A stretch of DNA of 15,847 bases, from contig CAZDEF010000059.1 in the NCBI GenBank assembly GCA_964504385.1, positions 1 to 15,847 on the forward strand, in the 5' to 3' direction. Made by a program: the position numbers and the translations under genes. Shown here piece after piece: positions 6,560-13,919 of this stretch. The notes beneath the pieces were generated by a model that had not been told where the DNA came from, made no database searches, and saw only the letters and a program-made list of their open reading frames with translations. Each line of letters begins with the position of its first letter. Position 1 is the stretch's first letter. This stretch comes from Limiplasma sp964504385. GTDB lineage: Bacteria; Bacillota; Clostridia; Christensenellales; Aristaeellaceae.

Positions 6560-7756
6560 CTACTGTACCTCAAAGGGATCGCGCGCGGCCAGAACGGGGT
6601 CGATGAGGTGCTCGTAACACAGGGTGAGCACGCTGCGGCCGATCATCCCCACGCCGTTGTGCATGCGGTCATCATTGCAGCCGTTGGTGAGCAGGACGAC
6701 GCCGGTGCGGTCGGTCGGGTCGAAATAGGCGGCGCAGATCATACCGTAGGCCTTGCCGCCATGGCCATACAGGGTGCGCCCCTCCACCTGCGTATCGGTG
6801 AGGATATTCAGAAACAGGCCGCTGCCGCTGTCGCACTGCACGGAGCCGATGTGATCCTGCACGGTGGTCATCTCCCGCACGATGGAGGACGGCAGGATGC
6901 TTTCCCCCTGATATTCGCCGCCGTCGCACAGCGTGATGAGGATCTTAGCCAGATCCGGCGCAGAGAGGATGAGCTTGCCGGCGGTGAGATAATAGTGGCT
7001 CTCGGGGTCGGGCACGGTCACGCAGGCGGTGTCGTCGCGCAGCGTTTTGGCGATGCGTTTTTCCGGCATGCGGAACAGGTCGGCGGTGGGCACGTCCGGG
7101 GGCAGGAGCGCGGCCTGATAGGCGGCCGTCACGCCCAGCGGCGCAAACAGATGCTCCTGCAGGTAATCATCCAGCGTTTGTCCGGATAGCTTTTCGATGA
7201 GCACGCCGATGAGGCCGCCGCCGAAGTTGGAATACATGCGCTTGGCGCCGGGCTTGCAGGCGGCGTAGAAATGCCGTCTGGCGCGCGCGCCCAGCACGGT
7301 GGACAGCGGCGTGACGCGCCCCGCGATGGCGGACTGGTAATCCGCGCCGTCGCGCAGGGAGGCGGTGTGGGTCATGAGCTGGCGGAGGGTGACGGGCTCG
7401 TCCGGGTAGGCGGGGTTGCGCACGGGGTAGCCCAGAATGTCGCCGATCTCAGCATCCAAGGGGATGCCCTGCTCGTCCAGCAGCAGCAGCAGGCCGATGT
7501 TGGCCACCATCTTGGAAATGCTGCCCACCTGAAACGCCGTGTCAGCGGTGATGTCCTCGCCGCCGATGCGCTTTTGCCCATAGGTGATCACGTTGGTGAT
7601 CTCGCCGTTTTGGAACACGGCCACGCAAGCGCCCAGCGTGTCGAAGCGGCGCAGGGCGCTTGCGATGGCGGCTTCCGGGTCGGGCTGCTCAGCGCAGGCG
7701 CACAGCGGCAGCAGACAGAGCAGAATGGCAAGGATGCCGGAAAATGTGCGGCGCGT
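6560..7756 (-). CDS. Exported serine hydrolase, beta-lactamase class C / DD-peptidase fold, with defective or non-canonical start
   Basis: The catalytic set of the class C beta-lactamase-like serine hydrolases is complete. Read from 7756 (398 residues), it has SISK at 79-82 (nucleophile Ser79, Lys82), YSN at 175-177 and HGGK at 332-335. The protein would act outside the membrane on peptides, esters or cell-wall fragments; the substrate cannot be told. The frame upstream of these motifs encodes a clear export signal (RRTFSGILAILLCLLPLCAC), which may be a lipobox ending in Cys. The codon that should start it is ACG (7754-7756), preceded by AAGGAAG and a good promoter. No ATG, GTG or TTG lies in frame between the upstream stop (7825) and 7624. 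The first standard start, GTG at 7624, has no ribosome binding site and would remove the signal peptide and the first helix. Options are an ACG start, a recent start-loss mutation, or a sequencing error. Confidence 0.75.
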   Translation of the reverse strand, partial: TRRTFSGILAILLCLLPLCACAEQPDPEAAIASALRRFDTLGACVAVFQNGEITNVITYGQKRIGGEDITADTAFQVGSISKMVANIGLLLLLDEQGIPLDAEIGDILGYPVRNPAYPDEPVTLRQLMTHTASLRDGADYQSAIAGRVTPLSTVLGARARRHFYAACKPGAKRMYSNFGGGLIGVLIEKLSGQTLDDYLQEHLFAPLGVTAAYQAALLPPDVPTADLFRMPEKRIAKTLRDDTACVTVPDPESHYYLTAGKLILSAPDLAKILITLCDGGEYQGESILPSSIVREMTTVQDHIGSVQCDSGSGLFLNILTDTQVEGRTLYGHGGKAYGMICAAYFDPTDRTGVVLLTNGCNDDRMHNGVGMIGRSVLTLCYEHLIDPVLAARDPFEVQ

Positions 7757-7933
7757 GGCGGATCGCTTCCTTCTGTGTTCAGAGTGACGCGCGGCGGAGC
7801 GCGTGCTTTGATGATACCATTCTCAGGCGCTTCGCGCAATCCCCTCCTTTTCCGGGGCGCAAGAGGGAGAGAGGCCCTGCGGGTCGAATACAATAAACAG
7901 GGGAGGTTTGTCCCCCGAAAGGATGAGAAGAAG
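7757..7933. promoter_or_regulatory. Divergent intergenic region
   Basis: This gap separates the minus-strand hydrolase from the plus-strand membrane protein. For the plus strand, TACAAT at 7889-7894 could be a -10 box, but I find no convincing -35 element 17 bases upstream (GGAGAG). A short stem GGGGA/TCCCC (7900-7904 with 7911-7915) lies between that box and the AAAGGA ribosome binding site. The plus-strand promoter call is therefore weak. Confidence 0.35.
7811..7839 (-). promoter_or_regulatory. Sigma-A promoter of the serine hydrolase
   Basis: On the minus strand the sequence reads TTGCGC (forward 7834-7839), a 17-base spacer and TATCAT (forward 7811-7816), with TGG directly before the -10 (extended -10). 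The leader to the ACG at 7756 would be about 45-50 bases. This intact promoter argues that the gene is still meant to be expressed, with translation starting near 7756. Confidence 0.6.
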
Positions 7934-9658
7934 ATGAAGAATCCGTCCCGCGCACGGCGCATGGCATGGGTGCTTTCCCTTGGCATGACGGCGGCGCTGT
8001 TCGCTGTGATCTTCGGCTGTTTGGAAGTACGCTACGCCCTCAACGATGACGCCACCACGCTGCGCATGTTCATGGGCTATGAAACGGGCCGTCCGGCCAG
8101 CTTTCACATTTATGTGCACGGGCTGCTGGCGTGGCCGCTGCACTGGCTGGGCACGCTTGCGCCCACGGTGCCGTGGTTCACATGGATGCAGCTGGCCTTT
8201 CTGTTCCTCTCGCTGTGCGTGATCGGCAAGAGCGTGATGCAGTGCTTTGTGAAGCACCAGAAGCCGCTGTGGCTGGGCGCGGTGTTTGCGGCCATGTTCA
8301 TGGCTGTGCTGGGGCTGAAGTACGTTGCCCGCCTCACGTTTACGCAGACGGCGGGCATGCTGGGCGCGGCTGCGGCGGCGCAGATGCTCTCCATCGACCC
8401 GGAGGAGGGCAAGACCTTCCGGGGCATGCTGGGCGCGCTGGCACTGGTGGTGCTGGGCTATGCGCTGCGACAGATGACCGCGCTGGCGGTGCTGGCCTTC
8501 TGCGGCCTTGTGTGGCTGATGATCGCGTGGGCGGACTACGGCTTTGGCCGCAAGCGCAGCATGAAGCCCATGCTGTCCGCGCTGCTGGCGGTGGCGCTGG
8601 TGATGGGCGGCATGGCGGGCGCGCGGGAGGCGGAGATCGCGCTCAACGGCATGAGCGGCCATCTGGCGTGGCAGAAGGCGCGCATCGAGCTGACGGATTA
8701 CCACAGCGCAGCCCAGCTGCCGCAGGAGGCGGTGGAGGCCGCCGGGTGGAGCGAGGCCGCGCATCAGATGGTGGCCAACTGGTGCTTTCTGGACAGCTCC
8801 ATCACCACGGAATCGTTTGAAAACGCGCTGGCTGTGGTGGAGGAAACACAGGCGCTTCCACTTGGCGCGCATGTGCAGGAGATGCTGGCTACGCTTCGCG
8901 ATGCTTACGCTGCCAATCCGGTGGACAGGGCCTGTCTGCTGCTGGCGGCCGGTATAGGCGCGGCCGCGCTGCTGGGCTGCCTGCTGCGCAAGCGCTGGAA
9001 AACGGCCTGTGCGCTGGCGCTGGGCTTTGGCCTGATGCTAGCGATGCTGTGCTATCTGGCTTGGAAGGGCAGACTGCCCATCCGCGGCGTGCTCATGGCG
9101 GCGCTGCCCTTTGCGGCCATGGCGTTTTGCCTGCTGCCCGGCGCGCTGCCAAGCGGCAAGGCCGGGCTGATCGCGACGCTGGTCGTGGCGGCGGCGGGCG
9201 TGGGCTACTCCGCGCAGTGCGTGGCGCAGGTGCTGCCGCCTCTGCTGCCCGATGAGGAGAGCAATCTGGCACTGGGCGATGCATTCGGCGATATGGAGGA
9301 ATACGCGCTGGGCGAACCGGAAAGCCTGTTTATCTACGACCTGACCATGACCGGCGCGGATCTGCGCGCCTTCCCCGATTACTCCGAGGGCATGCCGCAC
9401 AACCTAACCTTCTGGGGCGGCTGGGGCATGCACAGCCGTGAGAACACCGAGCTGTTCGAAAGCTTCGGCATCGATCTGGAGAACTTTGACCCCGAGACCT
9501 TCCTGCGCGAGGATGTGTTCGTGGTCTCCGGCCGCATCGATCCGCCGCCCACGGTCATCCTCGACTGGCTGAATGAAAAGCTGGGCGGAGGCATCGACTA
9601 CGAGATCTGGTCGGAATACGGCAGCGTCTACATCTTCCATTTTGTTTCGATGGAATGA
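7934..9658 (+). CDS. Large polytopic membrane protein, GT-C-like, unknown function
   Basis: The 574-residue protein starts with a basic N-terminus (MKNPSRARR) and one membrane segment. A short extracellular loop follows with an acidic pair (LNDDATT, Asp38-Asp39) and then HIYVHGLLAWPLHWL. Further membrane segments lie at about 82-102, 112-129, 136-151, 165-200, 213-230, 331-351, 357-377, 386-403 and 410-427. Hydrophilic parts at 231-330 and 435-574 are probably extracytoplasmic. The loop with ND after the first helix and the later RLPIRGVLM and GGWGMHSR segments resemble a group of uncharacterised Firmicutes membrane proteins related to GT-C glycosyltransferases. No activity can be assigned. 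The frame is open far upstream, but the ATG at 7934 follows AAAGGA and begins the basic signal-anchor. It ends four bases before the murB promoter. Confidence 0.7.
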   Translation: MKNPSRARRMAWVLSLGMTAALFAVIFGCLEVRYALNDDATTLRMFMGYETGRPASFHIYVHGLLAWPLHWLGTLAPTVPWFTWMQLAFLFLSLCVIGKSVMQCFVKHQKPLWLGAVFAAMFMAVLGLKYVARLTFTQTAGMLGAAAAAQMLSIDPEEGKTFRGMLGALALVVLGYALRQMTALAVLAFCGLVWLMIAWADYGFGRKRSMKPMLSALLAVALVMGGMAGAREAEIALNGMSGHLAWQKARIELTDYHSAAQLPQEAVEAAGWSEAAHQMVANWCFLDSSITTESFENALAVVEETQALPLGAHVQEMLATLRDAYAANPVDRACLLLAAGIGAAALLGCLLRKRWKTACALALGFGLMLAMLCYLAWKGRLPIRGVLMAALPFAAMAFCLLPGALPSGKAGLIATLVVAAAGVGYSAQCVAQVLPPLLPDEESNLALGDAFGDMEEYALGEPESLFIYDLTMTGADLRAFPDYSEGMPHNLTFWGGWGMHSRENTELFESFGIDLENFDPETFLREDVFVVSGRIDPPPTVILDWLNEKLGGGIDYEIWSEYGSVYIFHFVSME

Positions 9659-9662
9659 GCCT

Positions 9663-9691
9663 TTGACAAACCGCCGCGCCTGCGGTACAAT
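9663..9691 (+). promoter_or_regulatory. Sigma-A promoter of the murB-rapZ operon
   Basis: TTGACA (9663-9668) and TACAAT (9686-9691) are separated by 17 bases, close to the ideal vegetative promoter. It begins four bases after the stop of the preceding membrane-protein gene. No terminator is visible in between. Confidence 0.85.
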
Positions 9692-9721
9692 TTTCCATCA
9701 TCCCGCATCACAGGAGGCACC

Positions 9722-10678
9722 ATGCAGCACGAAGAACTGATCGCGCGTTTGCGCCAGACCTTTTCCAAAAAACAGATCCTTCTTTCCGCACCCATGAGCC
9801 GCTACACCACCCTGCGGCTGGGCGGCCCGGCCGATGTGCTGGTGCAGGCGCAGTCGGCGCAGGAGGTGCGCAGCGCGCTGCTGGCGGCTGCCGAGTGCCA
9901 TGTGCCCGTGACGGTGATCGGCAATGGCAGCAATGTGCTGGTGCGCGATGGAGGCATCCGCGGCATGGTGCTGCTGACCGGCCCCGGCTTTGACGCGGTG
10001 AGCGATCCCGTGCCGCTGGGCGACGGGCGCTGGGCGCTGAGCGCGCAGGCCGGCGCCACGCTCACCAAGCTGAGCAACGCCGCCGCCAACGCCGCCCTGA
10101 AGGGGCTGGAATTTGCCGCGGGCATTCCCGGCACGGTGGGCGGCGCGGTCTTTATGAACGCGGGCGCTTACGGCGGCGAAATGAAGGATGTGGTGGCGCA
10201 GGTGACAGTGTGCAGCCGCGACGGCAGCGCCGCCTGCTACAGCAATGAAGACATGCAGTTCGGCTACCGCCGCAGCCGCCTGAACGAGCAGGCGGAGCCG
10301 GACGTGGTGACCGGCGTGACGGTGACGCTGGAAAAGGGCGACGAGGATATCATCCGCGCCGCCATGCGCGAATTCAACGCCCGCCGCCGCGAAAAGCAGC
10401 CGATATCGCTGCCCAGCTGCGGCTCCACCTTCAAGCGGCCGGAGGGGCATTTTGCCGGCACGCTCATCGACCAGTGCGGCCTGAAGGGGCTGCGCGTGGG
10501 CGGCGCGAGCGTGTCCACCCTGCACGCGGGCTTTCTGGTGAACGACCAGCAGGGCACTGCGGCGGATTATCTGGCGCTGATCGCGCAGGTGCAGCGTATC
10601 GTGCTGGAAAAGACCGGCGTGTCCCTGGAGCCGGAGGTGCGCATCATCGGCGAGGAAACATCGCCGGACTTCGTTTGA
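9722..10678 (+). CDS. UDP-N-acetylenolpyruvoylglucosamine reductase MurB
   Basis: MurB is the FAD-dependent, NADPH-using reductase that converts UDP-GlcNAc-enolpyruvate to UDP-MurNAc, the second committed step of cytoplasmic peptidoglycan precursor synthesis. The 318-residue protein has the FAD-binding segment NGSNVLV (68-74), the GIPGTVGGAVFMNAGAYGG region (134-152), FGYRRSRL (180-187), the proton-donor serine in CGSTFKRP (Ser235) and the C-terminal EPEVRIIG with the catalytic Glu (Glu305). Length and the GGASVSTLHAGFLVN motif fit the short type II MurB of Gram-positive bacteria. The start follows AGGAGG by a short spacer. It is followed 26 bases later by rapZ, a common Firmicutes arrangement. 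Confidence 0.97.
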   Translation: MQHEELIARLRQTFSKKQILLSAPMSRYTTLRLGGPADVLVQAQSAQEVRSALLAAAECHVPVTVIGNGSNVLVRDGGIRGMVLLTGPGFDAVSDPVPLGDGRWALSAQAGATLTKLSNAAANAALKGLEFAAGIPGTVGGAVFMNAGAYGGEMKDVVAQVTVCSRDGSAACYSNEDMQFGYRRSRLNEQAEPDVVTGVTVTLEKGDEDIIRAAMREFNARRREKQPISLPSCGSTFKRPEGHFAGTLIDQCGLKGLRVGGASVSTLHAGFLVNDQQGTAADYLALIAQVQRIVLEKTGVSLEPEVRIIGEETSPDFV

Positions 10679-10704
10679 ATCTTACCAAAGAGGTGCTGTG
10701 AGAT

Positions 10705-11616
10705 ATGAAGTATCTGATCCTGACCGGCATGAGCGGCGCGGGCAAGACGGTGGCCATTCGCTATCTGGAGGATCTGGGCGCGCTGTGCGTGGATAACCTG
10801 CCCCCCATGATGCTGGTGCCGTTTATGGAGGCCTGCCAGAACTCCCGCCTGAAGAACCCGATCATCGCCATTGCGGCGGATATCCGCAGCGGCGAGTTCT
10901 TTGACGCAAAGGCCGTCACCCGCATGATCGACGAGGCGCGCATGGTGGGCTTCACCATCGACACACTGTTCATCGAGGCCTCGGACGAGGTGCTGGTGAA
11001 CCGCTACAAGGAAAGCCGCCGCGAGCATCCACTGAGCACGGAGGGGCTGAATCTGGAGGAGGCTATCCGCGAGGAGCGCGAACGGCTGATGCCGCTGCGC
11101 GAGACCGCCACCCACCTGATCGACACCACGGCGCTCAAGCCCCGCGCCCTGCAGAAGCAGCTGCGCGCCATCGTCCTCAGCGCAGACGAACAGCCCGCAC
11201 TGAAGGTGGAAGTGATGTCCTTCGGCTTCAAGCGCGGCATCCCCCGCGAGGGCGATCTGGTGTTTGACGTGCGCTTCCTGCCCAATCCCTTTTACATTCC
11301 GGAGCTGGGGCACCACACCGGGCTGGACGCGGACGTGCGCGAATTTGTGCTGGGGCATCCGGTGACTGAGGCCTTTCTGGAAAAGGTGACGGACATGCTG
11401 CTGTTCCTGCTGCCCAACTACATCACGGAGGGCAAGCACCGGCTGGTGATCGCCATCGGCTGCACGGGCGGCGCGCACCGCAGCGTGGCCATTGCCGAAT
11501 ACATCAGCCAAATGTTGAGCGAGAAGGGGTACCGCACCACGGTCAATCATCGCGATATTGCGCTGGAGCAGGCACACTGGGAAAGCCGCAGCGAATACGA
11601 GAAGGGCGAGCCGTGA
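10705..11616 (+). CDS. RapZ/YvcJ nucleotide-binding RNase adapter family protein
   Basis: The 303-residue protein has the Walker A GMSGAGKT at 8-15, the following VAIRYLEDLGALCVDNLPP segment, and the C-terminal family hallmark GCTGGAHRSV (252-261). In Escherichia coli, RapZ binds small RNAs and directs RNase E to control glucosamine-6-phosphate synthase. In Bacillus the orthologue YvcJ is a GTP/ATP-binding protein linked to competence and cell-wall physiology. Which role applies here is unknown. The ribosome binding site AAAGAGGTG precedes the start. The gene overlaps the next one by a TGATG junction, so they are co-translated. The usual clostridial followers yvcK and whiA are not next to it. 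Confidence 0.96.
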   Translation: MKYLILTGMSGAGKTVAIRYLEDLGALCVDNLPPMMLVPFMEACQNSRLKNPIIAIAADIRSGEFFDAKAVTRMIDEARMVGFTIDTLFIEASDEVLVNRYKESRREHPLSTEGLNLEEAIREERERLMPLRETATHLIDTTALKPRALQKQLRAIVLSADEQPALKVEVMSFGFKRGIPREGDLVFDVRFLPNPFYIPELGHHTGLDADVREFVLGHPVTEAFLEKVTDMLLFLLPNYITEGKHRLVIAIGCTGGAHRSVAIAEYISQMLSEKGYRTTVNHRDIALEQAHWESRSEYEKGEP

Positions 11617-12479
11617 TGCGCAGGCTGCTGCCGCTGCTGGCGGCGCTGCTGCTGCTGACCGCGCCCCCGGCGGCTGCACAGGTATACTGCGACGCGCCGC
11701 CGCGGGACAACTGGTACGCCTGCCCGCTGCTGCGGCTGACCGCCTTTGACGCGGCGCAGAGCGACTGCATGCTGCTGCAATGCGGCGGCGAGAGCATGAT
11801 GGTGGACGGCGGCAGCATGCCCTACCGCGAGCCGCTGCGCGACGCCTTGGCGGAGCTGGGCGTCTCTCATTTCAAATATCTGCTCAACACCCATTTCCAC
11901 GACGATCACATCACCGGCCTCATCTACCTGATGCGCTACGGCTTCACCGCCGATGCGTATCTGCACCCCTACACGGAGAAGGGCGTGCTGACCAGCAGCC
12001 TGCAGAAGGAGGCCATCGGGCAGGCGCAGCGCAGCGGCATCCCCGCCGTGCAGGTGTTTCACGGCGATACCCTGCTGCTGGGCGAGGCGGTGATCACGCT
12101 CTACCGGCAGGAGGACGGCATCTCCACCAATGCGCGGTCGCTCATCGTGCATGTGCAGTTCGGTGATGCTTCCCTGCTGCTGCCGGCGGACATCATCGGC
12201 CATACGCAGAGCTGGTGTCTGGACACGCTGCCCGCCGATGTGCTGGACGTGGATATCGTCAAAGCGCCCCATCACGGCGTAACGGCCATGGTCTCGGGCT
12301 TTTTCAAGGCGCTCAGCCCGGAACTGGTGTTCTTCACCAACGACCGCGAACGAGTGAGCAAGGCGCAGAATCAGGCCGACCTGAACGGCGTGCCCACGCG
12401 ATACACCGGCGACGGGCGGCTGGTGCTGGAAACGGACGGCCGCGACTGGTATGTATACCAGCAGACAGGGCGATTCTGA
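11616..12479 (+). CDS. Exported metallo-beta-lactamase-fold hydrolase, ComEC-C-terminal-like
   Basis: The 287-residue protein starts with a signal peptide (basic MRR, a Leu-rich core, cleavage near AAA-Q at 20-22). A metallo-beta-lactamase domain follows. It has the metal motif THFHDDH (92-98), a distal Asp in LLPADI (Asp192) and APHHG (217-221). The overall pattern (FDAAQSDCMLLQ, NARSLIV, KAPHHG) resembles the hydrolase domain at the end of ComEC and its free-standing homologues, which are probable nucleases or phosphodiesterases. Here the domain is exported by itself, with no competence channel. A GTG at 11613 is also in frame; I prefer ATG at 11616, which overlaps the rapZ stop as TGATG. 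The substrate is unknown. Confidence 0.87.
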   Translation: MRRLLPLLAALLLLTAPPAAAQVYCDAPPRDNWYACPLLRLTAFDAAQSDCMLLQCGGESMMVDGGSMPYREPLRDALAELGVSHFKYLLNTHFHDDHITGLIYLMRYGFTADAYLHPYTEKGVLTSSLQKEAIGQAQRSGIPAVQVFHGDTLLLGEAVITLYRQEDGISTNARSLIVHVQFGDASLLLPADIIGHTQSWCLDTLPADVLDVDIVKAPHHGVTAMVSGFFKALSPELVFFTNDRERVSKAQNQADLNGVPTRYTGDGRLVLETDGRDWYVYQQTGRF

Positions 12480-12492
12480 TGCAAATGAATGA

Positions 12493-12522
12493 TTGACAAT
12501 CTGTCCTGTAAACGGCTATAAT
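12493..12522 (+). promoter_or_regulatory. Sigma-A promoter of the first secreted paralog
   Basis: TTGACA (12493-12498) and TATAAT (12517-12522), both perfect consensus boxes, are separated by 18 bases. It starts 14 bases after the hydrolase stop, with no terminator seen before it, so readthrough from the murB operon is also possible. Confidence 0.85.
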
Positions 12523-12569
12523 AGACCCAGAGATACGGTCTGCGGATCGATACGGAAGGAAAGGTACAT

Positions 12570-13112
12570 ATGAAGAGAATCATTGCTTTGCTGCTGACCC
12601 TGTGCCTGACGCTGGCCGCACCGCTGGCTCTGGCCGCGGATCATCCCTTTCAGGCGGGTGTGAACTACAACCAGAAGTATCGTGACCACATGGCCCAACC
12701 CACCATGCTGAACTTTGGCTACGCGCATCTGGTGCCCGGCGAGGACCTGTACGATGCGAAGAAGACCACGGTCGTCCGCGCTTCCCATGCGAAGCTGGAA
12801 AAGGCGCTTGATGACGACAATATGTTCTACATCTATGCCAAGTGGCGCTACCGCGAGGCCTTTGAGGACGAATTCATCAACGCGATGCTCGTGATGACCG
12901 CGCCGGACGGCAGCTACTACGCCACCTACGGCGAGTGGGAGATCGAAGGCTACAGCAGGCGCAACGCAGTGTACAGCTGGTTCTTCGACATGACGGATTC
13001 CGTGCGCCGCTGCCGCGAAGAAAACGGCGGCACGCTGCCGTGCGGAGAATACGGCTTCTCGCTGTTCTTCAACAACCAGTCGTTCCGCGTCAGCAAGATC
13101 ACGGTGCTGTGA
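12570..13112 (+). CDS. Small secreted protein, unrecognised family, copy A
   Basis: I do not recognise this 180-residue protein. It has a classical signal peptide (MKR, hydrophobic core, cleavage after ALA at 22), giving a mature protein of about 158 residues starting ADHPF. Visible landmarks are YRDHMAQPTMLNFG (37-50), FYIYAK (86-91), INAMLVM (103-109), a Tyr-rich GSYYATY (114-120) and FFNNQSFR (166-173). It has two cysteines, 148 and 158, that could form a disulfide. It has no membrane segment after the signal, no lipobox and no cell-wall anchor, so it is probably released or wall-associated. The next gene is a clear paralog. The ribosome binding site GGAAGGAAAGG precedes the ATG, and it has its own promoter and terminator. 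Function is unknown. Confidence 0.85.
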   Translation: MKRIIALLLTLCLTLAAPLALAADHPFQAGVNYNQKYRDHMAQPTMLNFGYAHLVPGEDLYDAKKTTVVRASHAKLEKALDDDNMFYIYAKWRYREAFEDEFINAMLVMTAPDGSYYATYGEWEIEGYSRRNAVYSWFFDMTDSVRRCREENGGTLPCGEYGFSLFFNNQSFRVSKITVL

Positions 13113-13127
13113 TCAGCTCCGTTCATC

Positions 13128-13162
13128 AGGTTCCGCATGCCATGCGTATGCGGAACTTTTTC
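13128..13162 (+). terminator. Rho-independent terminator after secreted paralog A
   Basis: GTTCCGCAT (13130-13138) pairs perfectly with ATGCGGAAC (13148-13156) around a 9-base loop, followed by TTTTT (13157-13161). This is a textbook intrinsic terminator that separates the two paralogs transcriptionally. Confidence 0.88.
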
Positions 13163-13173
13163 TGATGCGAGGA

Positions 13174-13202
13174 TTGACAAATCCTGTAGTATATTTCATA
13201 AT
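13174..13202 (+). promoter_or_regulatory. Sigma-A promoter of the second secreted paralog
   Basis: TTGACA (13174-13179), a 17-base spacer and CATAAT (13197-13202). It lies directly after the terminator of copy A, so each paralog is an independent unit with a strong -35 box. Confidence 0.8.
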
Positions 13203-13246
13203 GATACAAAAGCGGTTATCGACCGTACAGGGAAAGAGGAATGAAA

Positions 13247-13816
13247 ATGAAAAAGATCGCTGCATTACTGCTGACGCTGTGCCTGCTGCTTGGGGCTTCC
13301 GCAGCTCTGGCTGAAGAAGAAGGCTACAATGATCATCCCTTTCGGAGCGGCGTGGATTACTCCGAACGCTACAGGGATTATGGCGCGCAGCCCAGCATGC
13401 TCAACTTCGGTAGCGTCAAGATGAATCAGATTCAGAACATCTCCTCCAACAGCGTGGAAAAAACCACCATCAATTCCGGCTCGGCTGCCAAGATCGCGCA
13501 ATCCCTCGCCGACGGCGATTTCTTCTATTATATTTACGCCAAGTACCAAACCGCCAAGTCCGTACCAGACCACACCATCAACACTATGCTGGTCATGGAG
13601 GATCCCACTGGCAACTACTACACCATGTATGATGAGATGCATGTAGAAGCCAGCGGCAGCAACTACCGCTACAGCGGCTTGGCCCGCTTCTTCGACGCCA
13701 CCACGCCCCTCATCCGCTGCTGTCTGGATCACGGCGAGCTGCCCACCGGCGAGTATGTGTTCACCATGTATTTCAACGATCAGTTCTTCCGCTCCAACAC
13801 TGTGCTTCTTAAGTAA
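13247..13816 (+). CDS. Small secreted protein, unrecognised family, copy B
   Basis: This 189-residue protein is a paralog of the preceding gene. Shared landmarks in the same order include DHPF, YRD..AQP.MLNFG, EKTT/KKTT, YIYAK, IN.MLVM, YY..Y.E, FFD.T and LP.GEY.F...FN.Q.FR. The signal peptide is nearly the same (cleavage after ALA at 22). Copy B has a longer, Asn/Ser-rich stretch around 59-78. It carries adjacent cysteines 158-159 instead of the spaced pair of copy A, so a conserved disulfide is unlikely. An ATG at 13241 is in frame but touches the AAGAGGA ribosome binding site. The ATG at 13247 has a proper six-base spacing and gives a signal peptide that aligns with copy A. Codon and base use are slightly more AT-rich than neighbours. 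Function is unknown. Confidence 0.85.
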   Translation: MKKIAALLLTLCLLLGASAALAEEEGYNDHPFRSGVDYSERYRDYGAQPSMLNFGSVKMNQIQNISSNSVEKTTINSGSAAKIAQSLADGDFFYYIYAKYQTAKSVPDHTINTMLVMEDPTGNYYTMYDEMHVEASGSNYRYSGLARFFDATTPLIRCCLDHGELPTGEYVFTMYFNDQFFRSNTVLLK

Positions 13817-13878
13817 CTGCCAAAGGGACAGAGAAGCATAATGAGAATACTCAAGTTTTAAAAGATGTGAAAACAGGA

Positions 13879-13919
13879 AAAGACCTCACAGCAGACGAAA
13901 CAGTCGCTGTGTGGTCTTT
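13879..13919 (+). terminator. Imperfect long hairpin after copy B, probable terminator
   Basis: AAAGACC (13879-13885) pairs with GGTCTTT (13913-13919). Inside, CACAGC pairs with GCTGTG across a T/T mismatch, and GAC with GTC beyond a bulged A. The sequence after it is GTGTTTGT, a poor T-tract, and the other strand has TTTTCC after the arm. It could end transcription of copy B weakly or in both directions. A tiny frame running through it is not credible. Confidence 0.5.

Noticed and set aside
7271..7933. Upstream extension of the membrane-protein frame
   Set aside because: It runs opposite to the serine hydrolase coding region and has no ribosome binding site; ATG 7934 begins a proper basic signal-anchor.
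13241..13246. ATG at 13241 as start of secreted paralog B
   Set aside because: It directly abuts the AAGAGGA ribosome binding site with no spacer; ATG 13247 has correct spacing and aligns with paralog A.
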